From Isoetes taiwanensis (lineage: Eukaryota > Streptophyta > Lycopodiopsida > Isoetales > Isoetaceae), in contig JAJEKV010000039.1 in assembly GCA_021234155.1 (NCBI GenBank), positions 744,001-808,000 of the forward strand: DNA of 64,000 nt. The letters run 5' to 3'. The number at the start of each line of letters is the position of its first letter. The stretch's first letter is position 1. The notes under the pieces were generated by a model that was not told the origin of the DNA, did not search any database, and saw only the letters and a program-made list of their open reading frames with translations. Of this stretch, positions 10,141 through 21,530 are shown one piece after another. Position numbers and translations under genes: made by a program.

Positions 10141-12500
10141 CCCCTAGGGGGGCAAACCCTCGTTTGTGTGGGTTTGTGGCATATCCTGGGTATATGCTGG
10201 AATATCTCGGGATATGCTGGTGATTGCTAAAAACCGATTGTCACCCGATGAAAGGCGGTCGGCTCCATTAAATTGCGTTACGAGATAAATAGCCGGATGG
10301 CTGGCGGCTCAATCCGGGGCAAAACATTTTTTTAATGGGATAAAATCCACGGTTATTGTGGAGACATGCATTGCGACTTACGCGTAATGCAAAAGGATTC
10401 TTCTCCTCTGCTTTTCACGACTTCAAAGCGGAAGCAAGGCCGCAGAGCTTCATATAGAAACAACTCCAAGGGCGCAACTCATCCGTGAGGAGGAATCTTC
10501 CTTTTTCTATTTTATAACAGGTGATTTCTTAGCCATTTTAGATGCGTTTTGTATTAGACCTGTGGCGATGATCAAAGCTCTGTTCTTCGAGCAAGCTTTT
10601 AGTTAATTGGACCCAACTAAGATGGAGCTATTGAAGGATACATCCCTATTGATTTATTCTTATTTCCTTGCCTCTGCATTTCTTTTGGTTTTTGCACTAC
10701 AGTTTTCCATCATCAGTTCAGATACAGTAACCACAGATTTTCTTGCATTTTGTTCAATGCATTTGTCTGCATCATCTGTAGTAACCATAGATTATTTGGT
10801 GGTGCTTGAGGATCATACAGAAATTAGTCTTGGCAAGCGTTGTGCACCCATATCCTCTGCATGCATATTCGTTGGCATCTTTTCTTATATCTTAGCAATT
10901 GATATATGTTTTCATTGTAGTTATGCTTCCCTTATACCTTTTTGGAACGAGGTAGATCGTACCTATGAACAGAGTGCGACTTCTTTCTCTCTGCTCTTTC
11001 CGTGTTCTTTTCCTAAAAGAGTTCAGTTCAGAAGTATTTGCCACGGAATCTTCTACACAAAAGTATTCATTTAAAGCCTTCCAAGTAAAGGTGAAGTTTT
11101 GTTGTGCTTTATATTGATTAGCTTTAGAATTCATGATATATTATTGTATTTGATGCTTTGAAGCATATGAGGTAATGCATTTGATGCTTTGAAGCTGCAA
11201 TTTATTTTAATGAGGAATTAGGCCTCTTCTTATGCGATAACGACATCAAAGTGCCCTTACTTCTGTTAGATGTTTCTGCTTTGGCCTAGAATTGCATTTA
11301 GGAGCTGCTACTAAAGCCATGTAGTTTCTGTTCATCAAGTAGCTGTGAACTATGCTTTGAATTTTGGCTGTAGGTTGTCACAGGAGGTACTATCTATTTG
11401 TCTAGATTCACTTGATGTTGTCTCATGGTAAAATAGGTGGGTGGAAAAGGGGGACATTAGTTTAACTGTTCATTCGAGAATCCACAAGCTATAGTATTGT
11501 GAGCCTTTCATGATTCCTTTTTTTTCTGGTCATGGATCAGGTAATTTTATGTGTTGTTCTATTGATCTTCGTCTCACAGCTAACATTGTGTCATCTCTTC
11601 CTCTCTTATCATCTCGCCTGCAGCTTGAGTCATGGAAATAATAAAAGCTTTGTTTTGTGACAAAGGTCATTGACTGCACAATCTACAATATGTTATCAAA
11701 TGAGTATATGTTGAATCTGCATGTATGTTTAAGACAAATCCTTGCTAGCAAAATCTTGCAGTTCTTTGTTGCAGATTTTGAGTTTATTCAAATTTTCCCT
11801 ATATAGAATTTGACTTCCAGCACTTCATGATTCCTTTGCCCCTGGGAAGATACATTTTGTGCAGGGTTCTAAGGCTATGGCCAGTGTCCAGACCAGAAGG
11901 CTCGGAACTATTTTGTCTTACTTCACAGAAATTCTAAGCATTATTTTGAGGATGTACAGCTGAATTCAAACAGGTATACTAATTATGTTATTATATCGTG
12001 TAGACTATGAGATTCTGGAAAGCAATACTTTTTGCAAGGTTCCAAAGCTATGGCCACAACATATGTACATATGTTCTGCAAAAACAATCCTAGGGCATAA
12101 TCTGTGTCATAAGTGATGTTAGATTGTTATGAAGCTATAAGAGCTTCTAAAGATTGATGCCAATTGAAAAATAACGTAAATGGATTAAAGTTTTAACATA
12201 TCTTTGCAACAACATTAGTTTTCCCACCACTAGCAAATGGACCGGGATCAAAAGAGGTCGTTGAGATAATAGGTGATGGATAATACCAATGTGATGTTGA
12301 AATAATAGCTGATCGTTGATAGCAAAATTGCAACAAGCAATATAAATTTCTCAAGTAGCTAAGAGGAGATTTAAAATATTTCAGAAAGCACAAGAAATAT
12401 GCATGTTTTCTGTTCACCTAAAGCCTTCATCAAATGTTTTAGCAAAAAATAGGAAATGAGAAATAATTTTACGTGGCAAACTCTTTGCAAATGTTTAAGG
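10141..12500. other. No gene identified
   Basis: AT-rich DNA. A moderately GC-rich start (10,150-10,500) could be an old promoter or first exon. The 155-codon ORF at 10,607-11,074 (+) has no domain I recognise and no supporting context. I cannot assign exons with confidence. Confidence 0.3.
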
Positions 12501-12539
12501 CAAAACTTTGAATTGAAATAAATAAACTTAATTTGCATC

Positions 12540-12640
12540 ACATACAAGAAAAACCCTTGGGCTTGAATTCTGAAGTCGAAGCAGTGTTGACACTGATAGG
12601 TAGAGGCATTGTTGATACTCCACAGAATACCACATCTCGG
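12540..12640 (+). repeat. Outlying copy of the GGGCTTGAATTC repeat
   Basis: Shares GGGCTTGAATTCTGAAGTCG, a TTGACAC segment, RGGTAGAGGCATT and ACTCCACAGAATACCA with the tandem array at 13,172-13,432. Confidence 0.6.
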
Positions 12641-12726
12641 TCCCCTTTACAGAGTTTGAAGACTGAGATTTATAAGGTATGGATTGCTGAAGAACATTCT
12701 GATGTTTTGTACTTATTTTGCTGCAG

Positions 12727-12845
12727 AAGTTCTCTTGCTTCCCAAATTAACAATCTTATTTCCAGGTTCATCTCCTTCACTGTTTGTTCACCTAGTCGCT
12801 GCATATATTTCTCCATTACTCTGGGCTGCAATCGTTTTACAGCAG
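12727..12845 (+). CDS. Exon-like fragment, unrecognised
   Basis: Bounded by a convincing acceptor (TTATTTTGCTGCAG) and a donor (CAGCAG then GTGTGT), with one frame open throughout. It would encode about 39 residues rich in Leu, Pro and Val (EVLLLPKLTILFPG onward), including a hydrophobic helix-like stretch. I do not recognise the family. It is 171 bp upstream of another exon-like piece but no full gene model can be built, so it may be a relic. Confidence 0.25.
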
Positions 12846-13015
12846 GTGTGTCTTAACCCTTATTCTTAGCTTCGATAATGTTTGCACTGTTTAAGACTGG
12901 AGTAGGGCAAAAAAGTCACAGTACATGAAAATGTGGAGCCAAGAAAGTTGTTGAAAAGCTGAAAACATAGGGAAGTTTGCAAAGTTCTAAATAGCACATT
13001 ATTATACTTTGCCAG

Positions 13016-13166
13016 CATAGGAAATAGCAACAATCTATACTGCTACGACTATTATCCTGGTCATTCTTCATACCATGGTTCAGAATATGGTTCATACCAT
13101 GATTATGGTCATGACCATAACACTTACTACGACCCTAATCATGCTTACGGCACTTCACACCAATGA
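13016..13166 (+). CDS. Tyr/Gly/His-rich C-terminal exon, unrecognised
   Basis: Follows a good acceptor (TATTATACTTTGCCAG) and stays open for 49 codons to TGA (13164-13166). The product is low complexity, with SYHG, EYGSYHDYGHDH and YYDPNHAYG motifs like the C-terminal tails of plant RNA-binding proteins. The upstream exons are not identifiable. It may be the end of a real gene or a captured fragment. The GGGCTTGAATTC array begins just after the stop codon. Confidence 0.35.
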
Positions 13167-13171
13167 CTCTT

Positions 13172-13432
13172 GGGGCTTGAATTCTCGGGTGGAAGAAGTG
13201 CTGACACCGTTTGGCAGAGGCATTACTGACACCCCACAAGAAGTGGTGTTGACACCGCTAGGTAGAGGCATTGCCGACATTCCACAGAATGCAACACCCT
13301 GGGGGCTTGAATTCCCGGGTGGAACAGTGTTGACGCTGTGAGGCAGAGGCATTGCTGACGCCCCACAAAATGCATCACCCTGGGCTTGAATTTTGGGGGC
13401 ATTGCTGACACTCCACAACATACATCACCCTA
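13172..13432 (+). repeat. Degenerate tandem repeat with GGGCTTGAATTC
   Basis: About four irregular units combine GGGCTTGAATTCYCGGGTGG, GTGYTGACRCYG, GGCAGAGGCATTGCTGAC and CCCCACARAATGCATCACCC. On the plus strand the units can be read as VLTP-GRGI-DTPQ peptide repeats, but frames shift between units, so selection acted on DNA or not at all. Confidence 0.6.
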
Positions 13433-13439
13433 TGGAGCC

Positions 13440-14100
13440 TGCTTCAGTGTTACATTAGGGCGGATTTGGGGTCTCAAAATGGCCCTTATCTTGGATGCCA
13501 GAATTCCACGTCATGTTTCTCGCGACCAATGATGTTTGTGCATTTTTTTCCAAAGTCAGTATTAGTTGGCAAGTAGAAAGAGGAGCAGGCTTACTTGGCA
13601 TCCACATGGCGAAATTTCATAGGACATGTTTGTGCATTCATTGCAACCACATTAATGGCCCGCATTTTTCGAAAATCGTATCGCAGACCAAAATAATGGC
13701 TACTTTTCCCGCCTACTGTGCACATGCCCACATGCACCAACCACCTTATCAAATTTTGGCACCAAGATTTCCATTGTTCACATTAGCGCCGCTACGTGCA
13801 TCCTCTCCGCCTTCGCTCTTCATTCGGAATCCAAGTCTCCAATAGTGTCTGTGTTTTTGCGGGGCGAGCATAGAGTTAAGCAACAACGGCGAGGCGATGT
13901 ACGGACAAGCAAACGTACGTTACATGCCATGTTTTTACTACCCAAATTTTCATTCTGAAGTTTTCCTACTTTTCAGCTCTTCCCATTCATCGTATTGCTC
14001 CCTGCCATTCATTCTTACAATTCAACGACCGATCGATCTGACGGTGGAAGGATATCTATCCATAGGCTCGTGGGTGAGAATGCTATCCTTAACGAAGGGT
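13440..14100. other. No gene identified; possible promoter and first exon
   Basis: The moderately GC-rich part at 13,780-13,920 looks like a plant 5' leader and includes an ATG at 13,897 (MYGQANV) followed by GTACGTT, which could be a splice donor. The foldback element starts 200 bp later, so any gene here is interrupted. Confidence 0.2.
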
Positions 14101-14310
14101 GAATATGTAGCACAATAACAGGGGGTTAGTTTTAGATTTTTATACGCTTTTTCACATGGTTTTTCTATGATTTCGTTGTTGTATTCGTTGAGGTGTACTA
14201 AATAGTATTTCTAGAGTGCACCCTTTATGGGCCGTTGATTTTCGTTGGTTGGAACAATCCGAGGGTTGTTGTCTTTCTCTGCATGTGTTTGTGCATGAAC
14301 ACTGCGCAAG

Positions 14311-14422
14311 TGTATGCATGTGCATGTGCACATGCATGTGCATGTTCATGTGCATGTGCATGTGTATTGTGCATGTGCAAGTGCAAGTGCATGTGCATGT
14401 GTGCATGTGTGTGCATGTGTAC
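14311..14422 (+). repeat. (TGCATG)n-type microsatellite
   Basis: Alternating TGCATG and TGTGCA units inside the foldback element; present in reverse in copy 2. The Cys/Met/His-rich ORFs here on both strands are by-products of the repeat. Confidence 0.9.
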
Positions 14423-15096
14423 TTGCCCTCTTGGATTCTTATTGCCGGAGTGGATTTTACTACCACGAGATGATTTTATGCTCACACTTACAAAGGTATT
14501 TGTTTTTTAATGTTTCTTCAGTTAGCATAATGTTTTTTTTTACAAGGTATTGGTTTCCTGATTCTACAATGTAGTCTTTGCAAAACCCCTTTTGTTTCCT
14601 TCCTAAGATTTCTTGCAGATTCAAGTTTAGGCCCTCTGTTTGCTTCCAACTCTTGGATATTCCCCAGGCTCTTTGGATTGTTCATAGCGACCGACCCTTT
14701 ACTTCAATCAACAAACGGATTCTTATGCACACAACAAAGTGGATTATTCCACCCTTTTCCATGTCATGCGGATCCGGTCAAAACGGTGGCCACAAGAATG
14801 CATTTATATTGTAGGTTTGGAACTTTAATCGAACCGTAAGGTGAATCATGCATTACCTTTAAGCTAGAGATGGAGCATCCAAAATCATATGGATTGATAA
14901 ACAATGGTGTCATTGTGAAAGAGAAATAGTTGTAGCGGAAGTAACAATATGTAACATAATAACAGGGGGTTTTCTTTGTGTTGCTATAGGTGATGAAAGC
15001 CTCAAATGAATTCTAGTTTTTTTTTGGTTTGAATTCTAAAATTTTTGTCACAATCGGGGGAGGGTCTCTAAGGCCAGAAGGCCAAAAATTTTTTGC

Positions 15097-15284
15097 AACA
15101 CAAACCATTAACATCCAACATATAAAAATTAAATCTCCCAACACATAACAACCAACACATAACAACCATTGATATTAACAACCAACATATAACTACCATT
15201 GACATTAATTAACACAACCATTGGGTCCAACATATTTAAATTAAAATCCCCCTTAAACCCCCTTTGGTTTGGGTGCATATTCAC
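15097..15284 (+). repeat. Foldback element, left inverted arm
   Basis: Near-perfect inverted repeat of 15,522-15,709 (188 bp each). Confidence 0.9.
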
Positions 15285-15521
15285 CGCGGGGGTGGCGTGG
15301 GGGCGAGAGCCCTCATAATTGTATTTTGCACGTCTGAAATCAACACCATATAGTATTAAAACTTGAAATCTTATAGTATTTTGCGAATCTTGTTATCTGA
15401 TCTGACAAATTTTGTATTTGCATACCCCACAAGCGAGGAACTTTTTAATGCGGTATAGATTAAGGAATAAGGGGTGAATATGCCTATCCAACAGCTCTCG
15501 TTGCCCGGAGTCACCCCCCGT

Positions 15522-15709
15522 GTGAATATGCACCCAAACCAAAGGGGGTTTAAGGGGGATTTTAATTTAAATATGTTGGACCCAATGGTTGTGTTAATTA
15601 ATGTCAATGGTAGTTACATGTTGGTTGTTAATATCAATGGTTGTTATGTGTTGGTTGTTATGTGTTGGGAGATTTAATTTTTATATGTTGGATGTTAATG
15701 GTTTGTGTT
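15522..15709 (-). repeat. Foldback element, right inverted arm
   Basis: Near-perfect reverse complement of 15,097-15,284. A homologous arm in copy 2 lies at about 41,780-41,962. Confidence 0.9.
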
Positions 15710-16640
15710 TGTGTTGTGACTATGGAGTTACATCGCCGGAGCGACATTCATACGCAATGAATAGGTAGAACTATAGGGTTCAAAATAAATGCTGTGGATA
15801 GTATATTGCAAAAAAAAAAGGGAAGGGAGGGGGGGAAGGGATTTGAAGAGGAGGATATTTGCAAATTTGCACCCTCAATAATACATGGATCACACCATGC
15901 GAAAATGCATATGCACTTTGTAAATGTGTAGTGAGATTTCGCGTCATGTGATCCTTGCTTCTTTTTTCTTCCCTCTTCTTGATTTATATTCACTCACTGA
16001 ATCAAATATTTTTCTTTGGGCTATATCTATCAGATGTCGGGGATTTGAGACTAGGGAAAAGCATTACTAGCATCGTTGTTGTCTAACATATGGACATAAG
16101 AGACATGCTTTTCCAAGATATACATTCAGGGCAATGGGCATCTAGTTTTACGTTGTAAAGTTGTGGGAGCCGAGCTTGAAAGTCGTCCCATGACCTCTTT
16201 TAAGCGAATTGTGCAAGCCTTAGAGAATGGTGTCCTTGCAATGAAGAAATGTTTGATAAGACGTGCATCCAAGGTTGTTGAAAAAATGAGTTACAAAATA
16301 TTTGCTCCATTAGAGGTGTTTACTAATGCCACGACACAAAAGCTCCAAAGATATATTGTATAAAATGTCGCTTTCATGAGCCTTTGGATCAGTTAACTCA
16401 AAGTGTCACATATGGAAACATTGTTAGGTTTGATAAAATAACATAATAAAAATCTTATTTAATAAAGCTTTGGTTGTTGGTAAAGTGTTGGCTTATTGAT
16501 TAAGTGTTTGTATTTTGCTTTGGGACCCTCTTTGAAAAAGTTTAGTTCATAAAACATAATATAACTTGGAATGATACATATTTTATATGCAAATGGGAGA
16601 CTATTGATGAGGGACTTGGTGTTATTATCTATTGACAACA
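15710..16640. other. No gene identified
   Basis: AT-rich DNA. An early relative of the next repeat is near 15,893 (ATGGATCACACCATGCG). The 66-codon ORF at 16,163-16,363 has no recognised domain. Confidence 0.35.
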
Positions 16641-16649
16641 AACAAGAAA

Positions 16650-17310
16650 GTGGATCACACCATGCGAATTTAGTATATTCCAACTTTTTAGCTTATACAA
16701 AAATTAAACTTGGTGTGATCTTTTTGGAAAAAGATGACTTCCTATAGTAAAATTACTTTGATTATCTTTTAATAAAAGAAATATATATGTGTCTTATTTG
16801 AAGTTAAGTGTGGATATATGACGTGCTTATTGATAAAGTGTTTGCTTTTTGAAAAAGGCTAATAACTTTATGTACTACTAGAGTTGGTAAAGTATTTTAG
16901 ATGCAAATAGGATGCTTGATGTGATCCTTCTTAAAAAAAGATATGCTCTTTGAAAAGGACTAATAACTTTATGCACTTAGGGTGGTAAAGCATTAAATGA
17001 GAAGGGGTGCTTGTGTTTAATTTTAATTTGACAACAAATAAGAAAGTGGATCACACGATGCGAATTTAGTGTGTTCCATTTTTGTTGCATATGTACTATT
17101 TGCTTGGTGTGATCCTTCTTGAAAAATAATATGCTCTTTGAAAAGGGATAATGACTTATGTACTTAAGAGTGGTAAAGCATTTTAGATACAAATAGGAAT
17201 GAGTACTTGTGTTTAATTTTAATTTGACAACAAATAAGAAAGTGGATCACAACATGCGAATTTAGTGTGTCCCTTTTTTTGCATATGTATTATTCGCTTG
17301 GTGTGCATTT
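16650..17310 (+). repeat. ~196-bp diverged repeat around GTGGATCACACCATGCG
   Basis: The core GTGGATCACAMSATGCGAAT starts at about 16,650, 17,046 and 17,242; the last two are spaced 196 bp apart. Each is followed by CTTGGTGTG and preceded by TTTGACAACAAATAAGAAA. It may be a satellite seed or internal repeats of an old element. Confidence 0.6.
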
Positions 17311-17927
17311 TGGGTTTCTGCACATATTTAAATCCAATAAAACTTTTAAAATAAGAAAAAAAAAAGAAAAAAAAAAACATAGGTCTATCTAGAAGGCCTT
17401 CTCCAAATAGTCTACAAGCTAACGTATATCAGGACATAAGCAATACCCCAAATCAGAAACCCCATGTACCCCAAAAATAGGTAGGACTAAAGAAAATACT
17501 TGAAACTACTCGTAGAATAGGATTGAAGACGAGCTAACCTTTTTGCCCAAGTGACGTATAAGACGAATTTGTAAGAAGAGTCATCAGAAAATTGATGCGC
17601 TTTGAATTATTCCCAGCACAATAGCCTTTTTGTTTATGATGAAGTAAGTCTGCTTTTAGATCTCGAGAGGGAATATAGTTTTAATGTAGGATAGATTACG
17701 AGATCCATCGATTGACCAAAAAAAAAAAAAGGAGATGTCATCCAATCGAGCTTGTTACCCTTTACAACTTCACCAGCTGCCTTTAAATAAATATGCTTCT
17801 TTGAATTCCAACACGAAACTACAAAACAAATAATATGTAAACACACCCTCGGGGCACTGGAGGGCAACCCTCCGTGCGCAAGCACCTTGTTTTCTTCCTT
17901 TTTTATTTTTCTATTCCTTGCTTTTCC
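17311..17927. other. No gene identified
   Basis: AT-rich sequence with A-rich runs near 17,352-17,378. No domain or RNA gene seen. Confidence 0.4.
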
Positions 17928-18820
17928 CTTTGCTGTATGAGACTGGCTTTTGGCCCCTGCAGCATTCTGCTATGCGCAGACACCTTGCGTATTTCCATAA
18001 GGTGACAGAATGGATGCACAACGTCTCCCTCCCTGGGCACTGTTATTGGCACAAGGGCCGCAATGACTGAAGAGAGTGTGGCAGGAGCATTCTAAGGGGT
18101 GGTTCGCAAGATGGTCCATTGACTATCAACAGATTATGGATATGCCGGATATCGCGGAACATGAGCTGCATTTGAATGAGCGCTTTACTGCCTCTCTGTG
18201 GGATGTGCCCACTCTTGCAAAACCCAAAACAGAGCACTACCACACGCAGGTTAATCCGTCGCTTGAACATGGCCCCCACCAATATTTGAAGGCACACATC
18301 TCTACCAAGAAACGGAGAGCCATAGCTGCAATGAGAACAGGGTCCCACCATCTCGGGAGTGAGGCAGTTTTGCCGGAGTGCGGATGGAGGGCGGGGAATC
18401 CCCGGCATGAGAGATTATGCCGTCTTTGTCACATGCAGATAGTAGAAGATGAACACCATGCTCTACAGGAGTGTCCGGCATATGCACACATCCGAGCCGC
18501 TCATGCCGATCTCAGATGCTCTGAGATAACAATTCATCAACTGCTGGCTTCGCCAATGGTTGCACGTCTTGCGTCCTACATTCTGCAAGTCTCCACCGTC
18601 AGAGAGTCCCTTATAGCACAGGGAATTTGAGCGCCCAGATAGGAATTTGAACGCCTACTACAAGGGTTTTTCCTCCCACATGGGGGTTTTTTTCGTCCCA
18701 GTGGTAGAGACACATTGTATAGGGCTTTTGTGGTTTTTTTTGTGTTTGGATACTATCTGATATATTGTATGTCTATAACCGTCTCATTACGCCAGTTGGC
18801 CTCCGTGGACGTTAAAATAT
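17928..18820 (+). mobile_element. 5'-truncated LINE, 3' end (copy A)
   Basis: Homologous to 53,720-54,610, starting within the region that follows the reverse transcriptase. The 3' end reads CTCCGTGGACGTTAAAAT and then runs into a (TTCC)n-type tail, as expected for a LINE with a microsatellite 3' tail. Confidence 0.75.
18076..18630 (+). pseudogene. LINE ORF2 C-terminal part with zinc knuckle
   Basis: Encodes 184 residues. The middle has KKRRAIAAMRTGSHHL, and the C-terminal half has a CxxC...H...C zinc-binding pattern (RLCRLCH ... DEHHALQECPAY), typical of the region after the reverse transcriptase in many non-LTR retrotransposons. The endonuclease and RT are missing, so it is a truncated, non-autonomous copy. 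The frame is still open, which makes it younger or better preserved than the copies at 43.5 kb and 53.2 kb. Confidence 0.7.
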
Positions 18821-19798
18821 CCTTCCTTCCTCCCTCCCTCCCTCCCTCCCTCCCTCCCTCCCTTCCTCCCTCTTTTCTTTCTCTATTTTTCTCTTTTTTT
18901 TTTTTTGTTCCCCTTCCCTCCCATTCATATTTTACCTTTATTTTTCTCTCATTCTTTTATTCTCCTCCCAGTTTCCCTTCCTCTTTTCTTTATACCTTTT
19001 TTTTTTCCTTTTTCCTTTTCTTCCCTCCCCTCTTCTCCCCTCCCCTTCGCTTCCCCTTCCCTTTCCCTTTCCCTTTCCCCTCTCCTCCTTTCCCAGCCCT
19101 TTCTCTCTTCCACTTTTTCCCTTCCATTTCCCCCTCTTCCTTTTCCTTTTCCTTTTCTCTTTTCCTTTTCCCATATCTCATATCCCTTTTCCCCACCTTT
19201 TTTCTTCTCCTTTTTTTCCAATGCCCTGTTTTCCCTTCTTTTTATTTTTGTGTTTTTTTCCTTCTTTTTCTCTCTCCTTTGTTCTTTTCCCTTTCTTTGT
19301 TTTCGTACCTTCCCGTTTTCCCTTTCCTCGCGCTTTTCCTCTTCCTTTTTTTTCCCTTCTCTTTTCCCCCATTCCCTCTTCTAGTTTTCTCTATGCCATT
19401 TTTCCTTCCTTTTTCTTTTTCTCTTTCTCTTCTCCCCTCCCTTTTTCTCTTCTTTTTTTCTCCTTTCCCCTCCTTTTTCCTCCCTTTTTGCTCCCTTGTC
19501 CTCCCCCTTTCTTTTTCCTTTCCCTTTCATTTTCCCTTTTCCTTTTCCCTTCCCTTCTCTCGACCCTTTTCCTCATCCCCTTTTTCCCTTCCCTTTTAAT
19601 CCTGTCCTCACCCTTTCCTTCTTCTCTTTTTTATAGCGTCATGTTTTCCTTTCTTTTCTCCCTTTCTTTTCCTTTCCCTTTTTTCGTGCTCTTTTTCCTT
19701 TCCTTTTCTCTTTTCCTTTTTTCCCTTTTACCCATGCATTTTTTACCTTTCAGTTTGCCTTTTTCTCCTCCTTTTTCCTTTTCCCTTTCCTTTCCAAA
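18821..19798 (+). repeat. ~1-kb pyrimidine tract grown from the LINE tail
   Basis: Starts as CCTTCCTTCCTCCC repeats directly after the LINE 3' end and continues for almost 1 kb with very few purines. Motifs such as CCCTTT, TTTTCC and CCTTCC drift along the tract. The long Ser/Phe/Pro-rich ORFs (up to 294 codons), and the Lys/Glu/Arg-rich ORFs opposite, are composition artefacts. Confidence 0.9.
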
Positions 19799-20424
19799 GA
19801 TTAGAGCATGGCCAATCACGGTGGTGGGAAGTCGTGCGATAAATCTTGGCCGTCGGACGCAATCAGAAGATCTCAACCGTCCAAATTAGGGTTTGCTTCA
19901 TGACATATGCTAAAACTTTATAATATAAGATTCCTGCAACCAAAACTAGATTCCTTTTAAAATTGGTTCCAAATTCTCTCCTTCGATTCTTCCTGTAACC
20001 TCTCCTCCATTTCCCTGTAACCTTCTAGCCTTTCACAATGTCTAACACTGCCTTCTTTTGATGCAAGCCCCTACCAACAAGGCTAGGCCACACGGTAATT
20101 ATCGGTTGGTAGGCTTGTAAAGCAAATTGGTTGTAGCCGATCTCCATTCAGCAACTTCCGCTGCCTGTTATCTCATGTCTGAGCCACGATGGTGGCTGCC
20201 CCTATTTAAGGGGTGCTCACAAATTCCCAACCGTCTTAAAAGTCTTAGAACCATCTAGTCATCTAATTATTTGCCTTAGTTGTTATACTAGTAACACCAT
20301 ATTCTAAGGCAAACCTTACAATGATGTATACTAATTAAAATATGAAGGTTGCGCCCCTAGTCCAAATTGCTATAGTGCACCAATTACACTAGACTAGATC
20401 CGACCACAATAATCTGGATGCCAA

Positions 20425-20550
20425 CATGCATGTCCATTATTTATAAAATTTAACTCTGACAATATTGGAGTGTAACACTGGCTCTACCATGCATGCCCAT
20501 TATTTATAAAATTTGCTCTGACAATATTGGAGTGTAACACTGGCTCTACC
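20425..20550 (+). repeat. ~63-bp tandem duplication
   Basis: Two near-identical units (CATGCATGYCCATTATTTAT onward) meeting at 20,488. Confidence 0.9.
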
Positions 20551-20570
20551 AAAATCCTGAACGAGCGTGA

Positions 20571-20644
20571 TTGATGGGCCCAATCATAAAGCTTTGCATT
20601 GTACCAATTGATGGGCCCTATCATAAAGCTTTGCATTGTACCAA
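20571..20644 (+). repeat. 37-bp tandem duplication
   Basis: Units at 20,571 and 20,608 (TTGATGGGCCCWATCATAAA onward) differ by one base. Confidence 0.9.
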
Positions 20645-21017
20645 TTGTTATGCATTGTTCTGCATTGCATGAAAAGCCTTCAAACCTGCGAGGACCAATG
20701 TTGGCCATAGTTGAACCTGTGATCTCGCACGTGTCGGCTTAAGTTTCTATCACTAGACCATGCCCAGAAGGGCAACTTGGCAATTAGGATTGCACCTTAA
20801 TAAAAAGTCCTTGGAGTCCAGTTGGGTTGCATGACTCGTCTTAGTTTGGGAGATACTATCAAAAAGTACAAGTTACCTTTGGCATTCATGCAGACAAATA
20901 TATGTGCATTTTCATCCACATATCATCCAATTTGTTCAATCCCAATTTTGAAAGTGTTATCAAATCATTCAAGTCCTTTGCGTGTCATGCATTAATCAAA
21001 TTCATATAGCGCCGCAT

Positions 21018-21150
21018 TTGCCATCTTACCAAAAATATCTTCAACTGGAATGAAGTACCGATGATAAGGTGTTAATAATGTGAATTGCCATCTTACCAAA
21101 AATATCTTCAACTTGAATGAAGTACCGATGATAAGGTGTTAATAATGTGA
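21018..21150 (+). repeat. 67-bp tandem duplication
   Basis: Units at 21,018 and 21,085 (TTGCCATCTTACCAAAAATA onward) differ by one base apart from the tail. Confidence 0.9.
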
Positions 21151-21458
21151 GCAATTCATTTCCTTGGCTTCGTGAGCCATGGCTCGAAAATAGCATTATG
21201 TCTAACCAGGCAAAATGCCGTTTACGCTACCGAAAAAAATATACATTAATGCATTTTCTAGTGTATTATGCCGGAAATATTTTATTTTCTTACCAGAAAA
21301 TTGCTGGGAAATTTTTAGAATGACAGGAATTTAACACAAATGGGCGGATTTTTAGGGGAGGAACTCTTCTATTTTCGAACCACGTCATGAACCAATGTAG
21401 AAAATGAAAGCACCACTAAATTGGTGGCACACATTAACTTGTACGACTTTACATAAAC

Positions 21459-21530
21459 CAACAAAGTTATTTAGAGCATTCATAACTCAAGCACAACAAA
21501 GTTATTTAGAGCATTCATAACTCAAGCACA
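21459..21530 (+). repeat. 35-bp tandem duplication
   Basis: Two identical units beginning CAACAAAGTTATTTAGAGCA at 21,459 and 21,494. Confidence 0.9.

Larger units (their letters stand above)
14103..15709 (+). mobile_element. Foldback element, copy 1
   Basis: Starts at the recurrent terminus (reverse of CCCCTGTTATTRTGCTACAT) and has a second terminus at 14,947-14,969. The outer part (14,103-15,096) matches 41,963-42,928 in reverse orientation. It ends in two 188-bp inverted arms, 15,097-15,284 and 15,522-15,709, around a ~237-bp core. Relative to the outer part, that core is in the opposite orientation from the one in copy 2. There is no transposase. Confidence 0.7.

Noticed and set aside
14152-14574. 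Cys/Met/His-rich ORFs on both strands (also at 42,461-42,879)
   Set aside because: Translations of the TGCATG/TGTGCA microsatellite in the foldback element, open in several frames at once.
16650-17310. CRISPR-like array
   Set aside because: Repeats are long, diverged and part of larger 196-bp units in eukaryotic DNA; there are no short identical direct repeats with unique spacers.
18715-19889. Long Ser/Phe/Pro-rich plus-strand ORFs (up to 294 codons) and basic Lys/Glu/Arg-rich minus-strand ORFs
   Set aside because: Both follow from the pyrimidine tract, which lacks the purines needed for stop codons on one strand and gives repetitive charged codons on the other.
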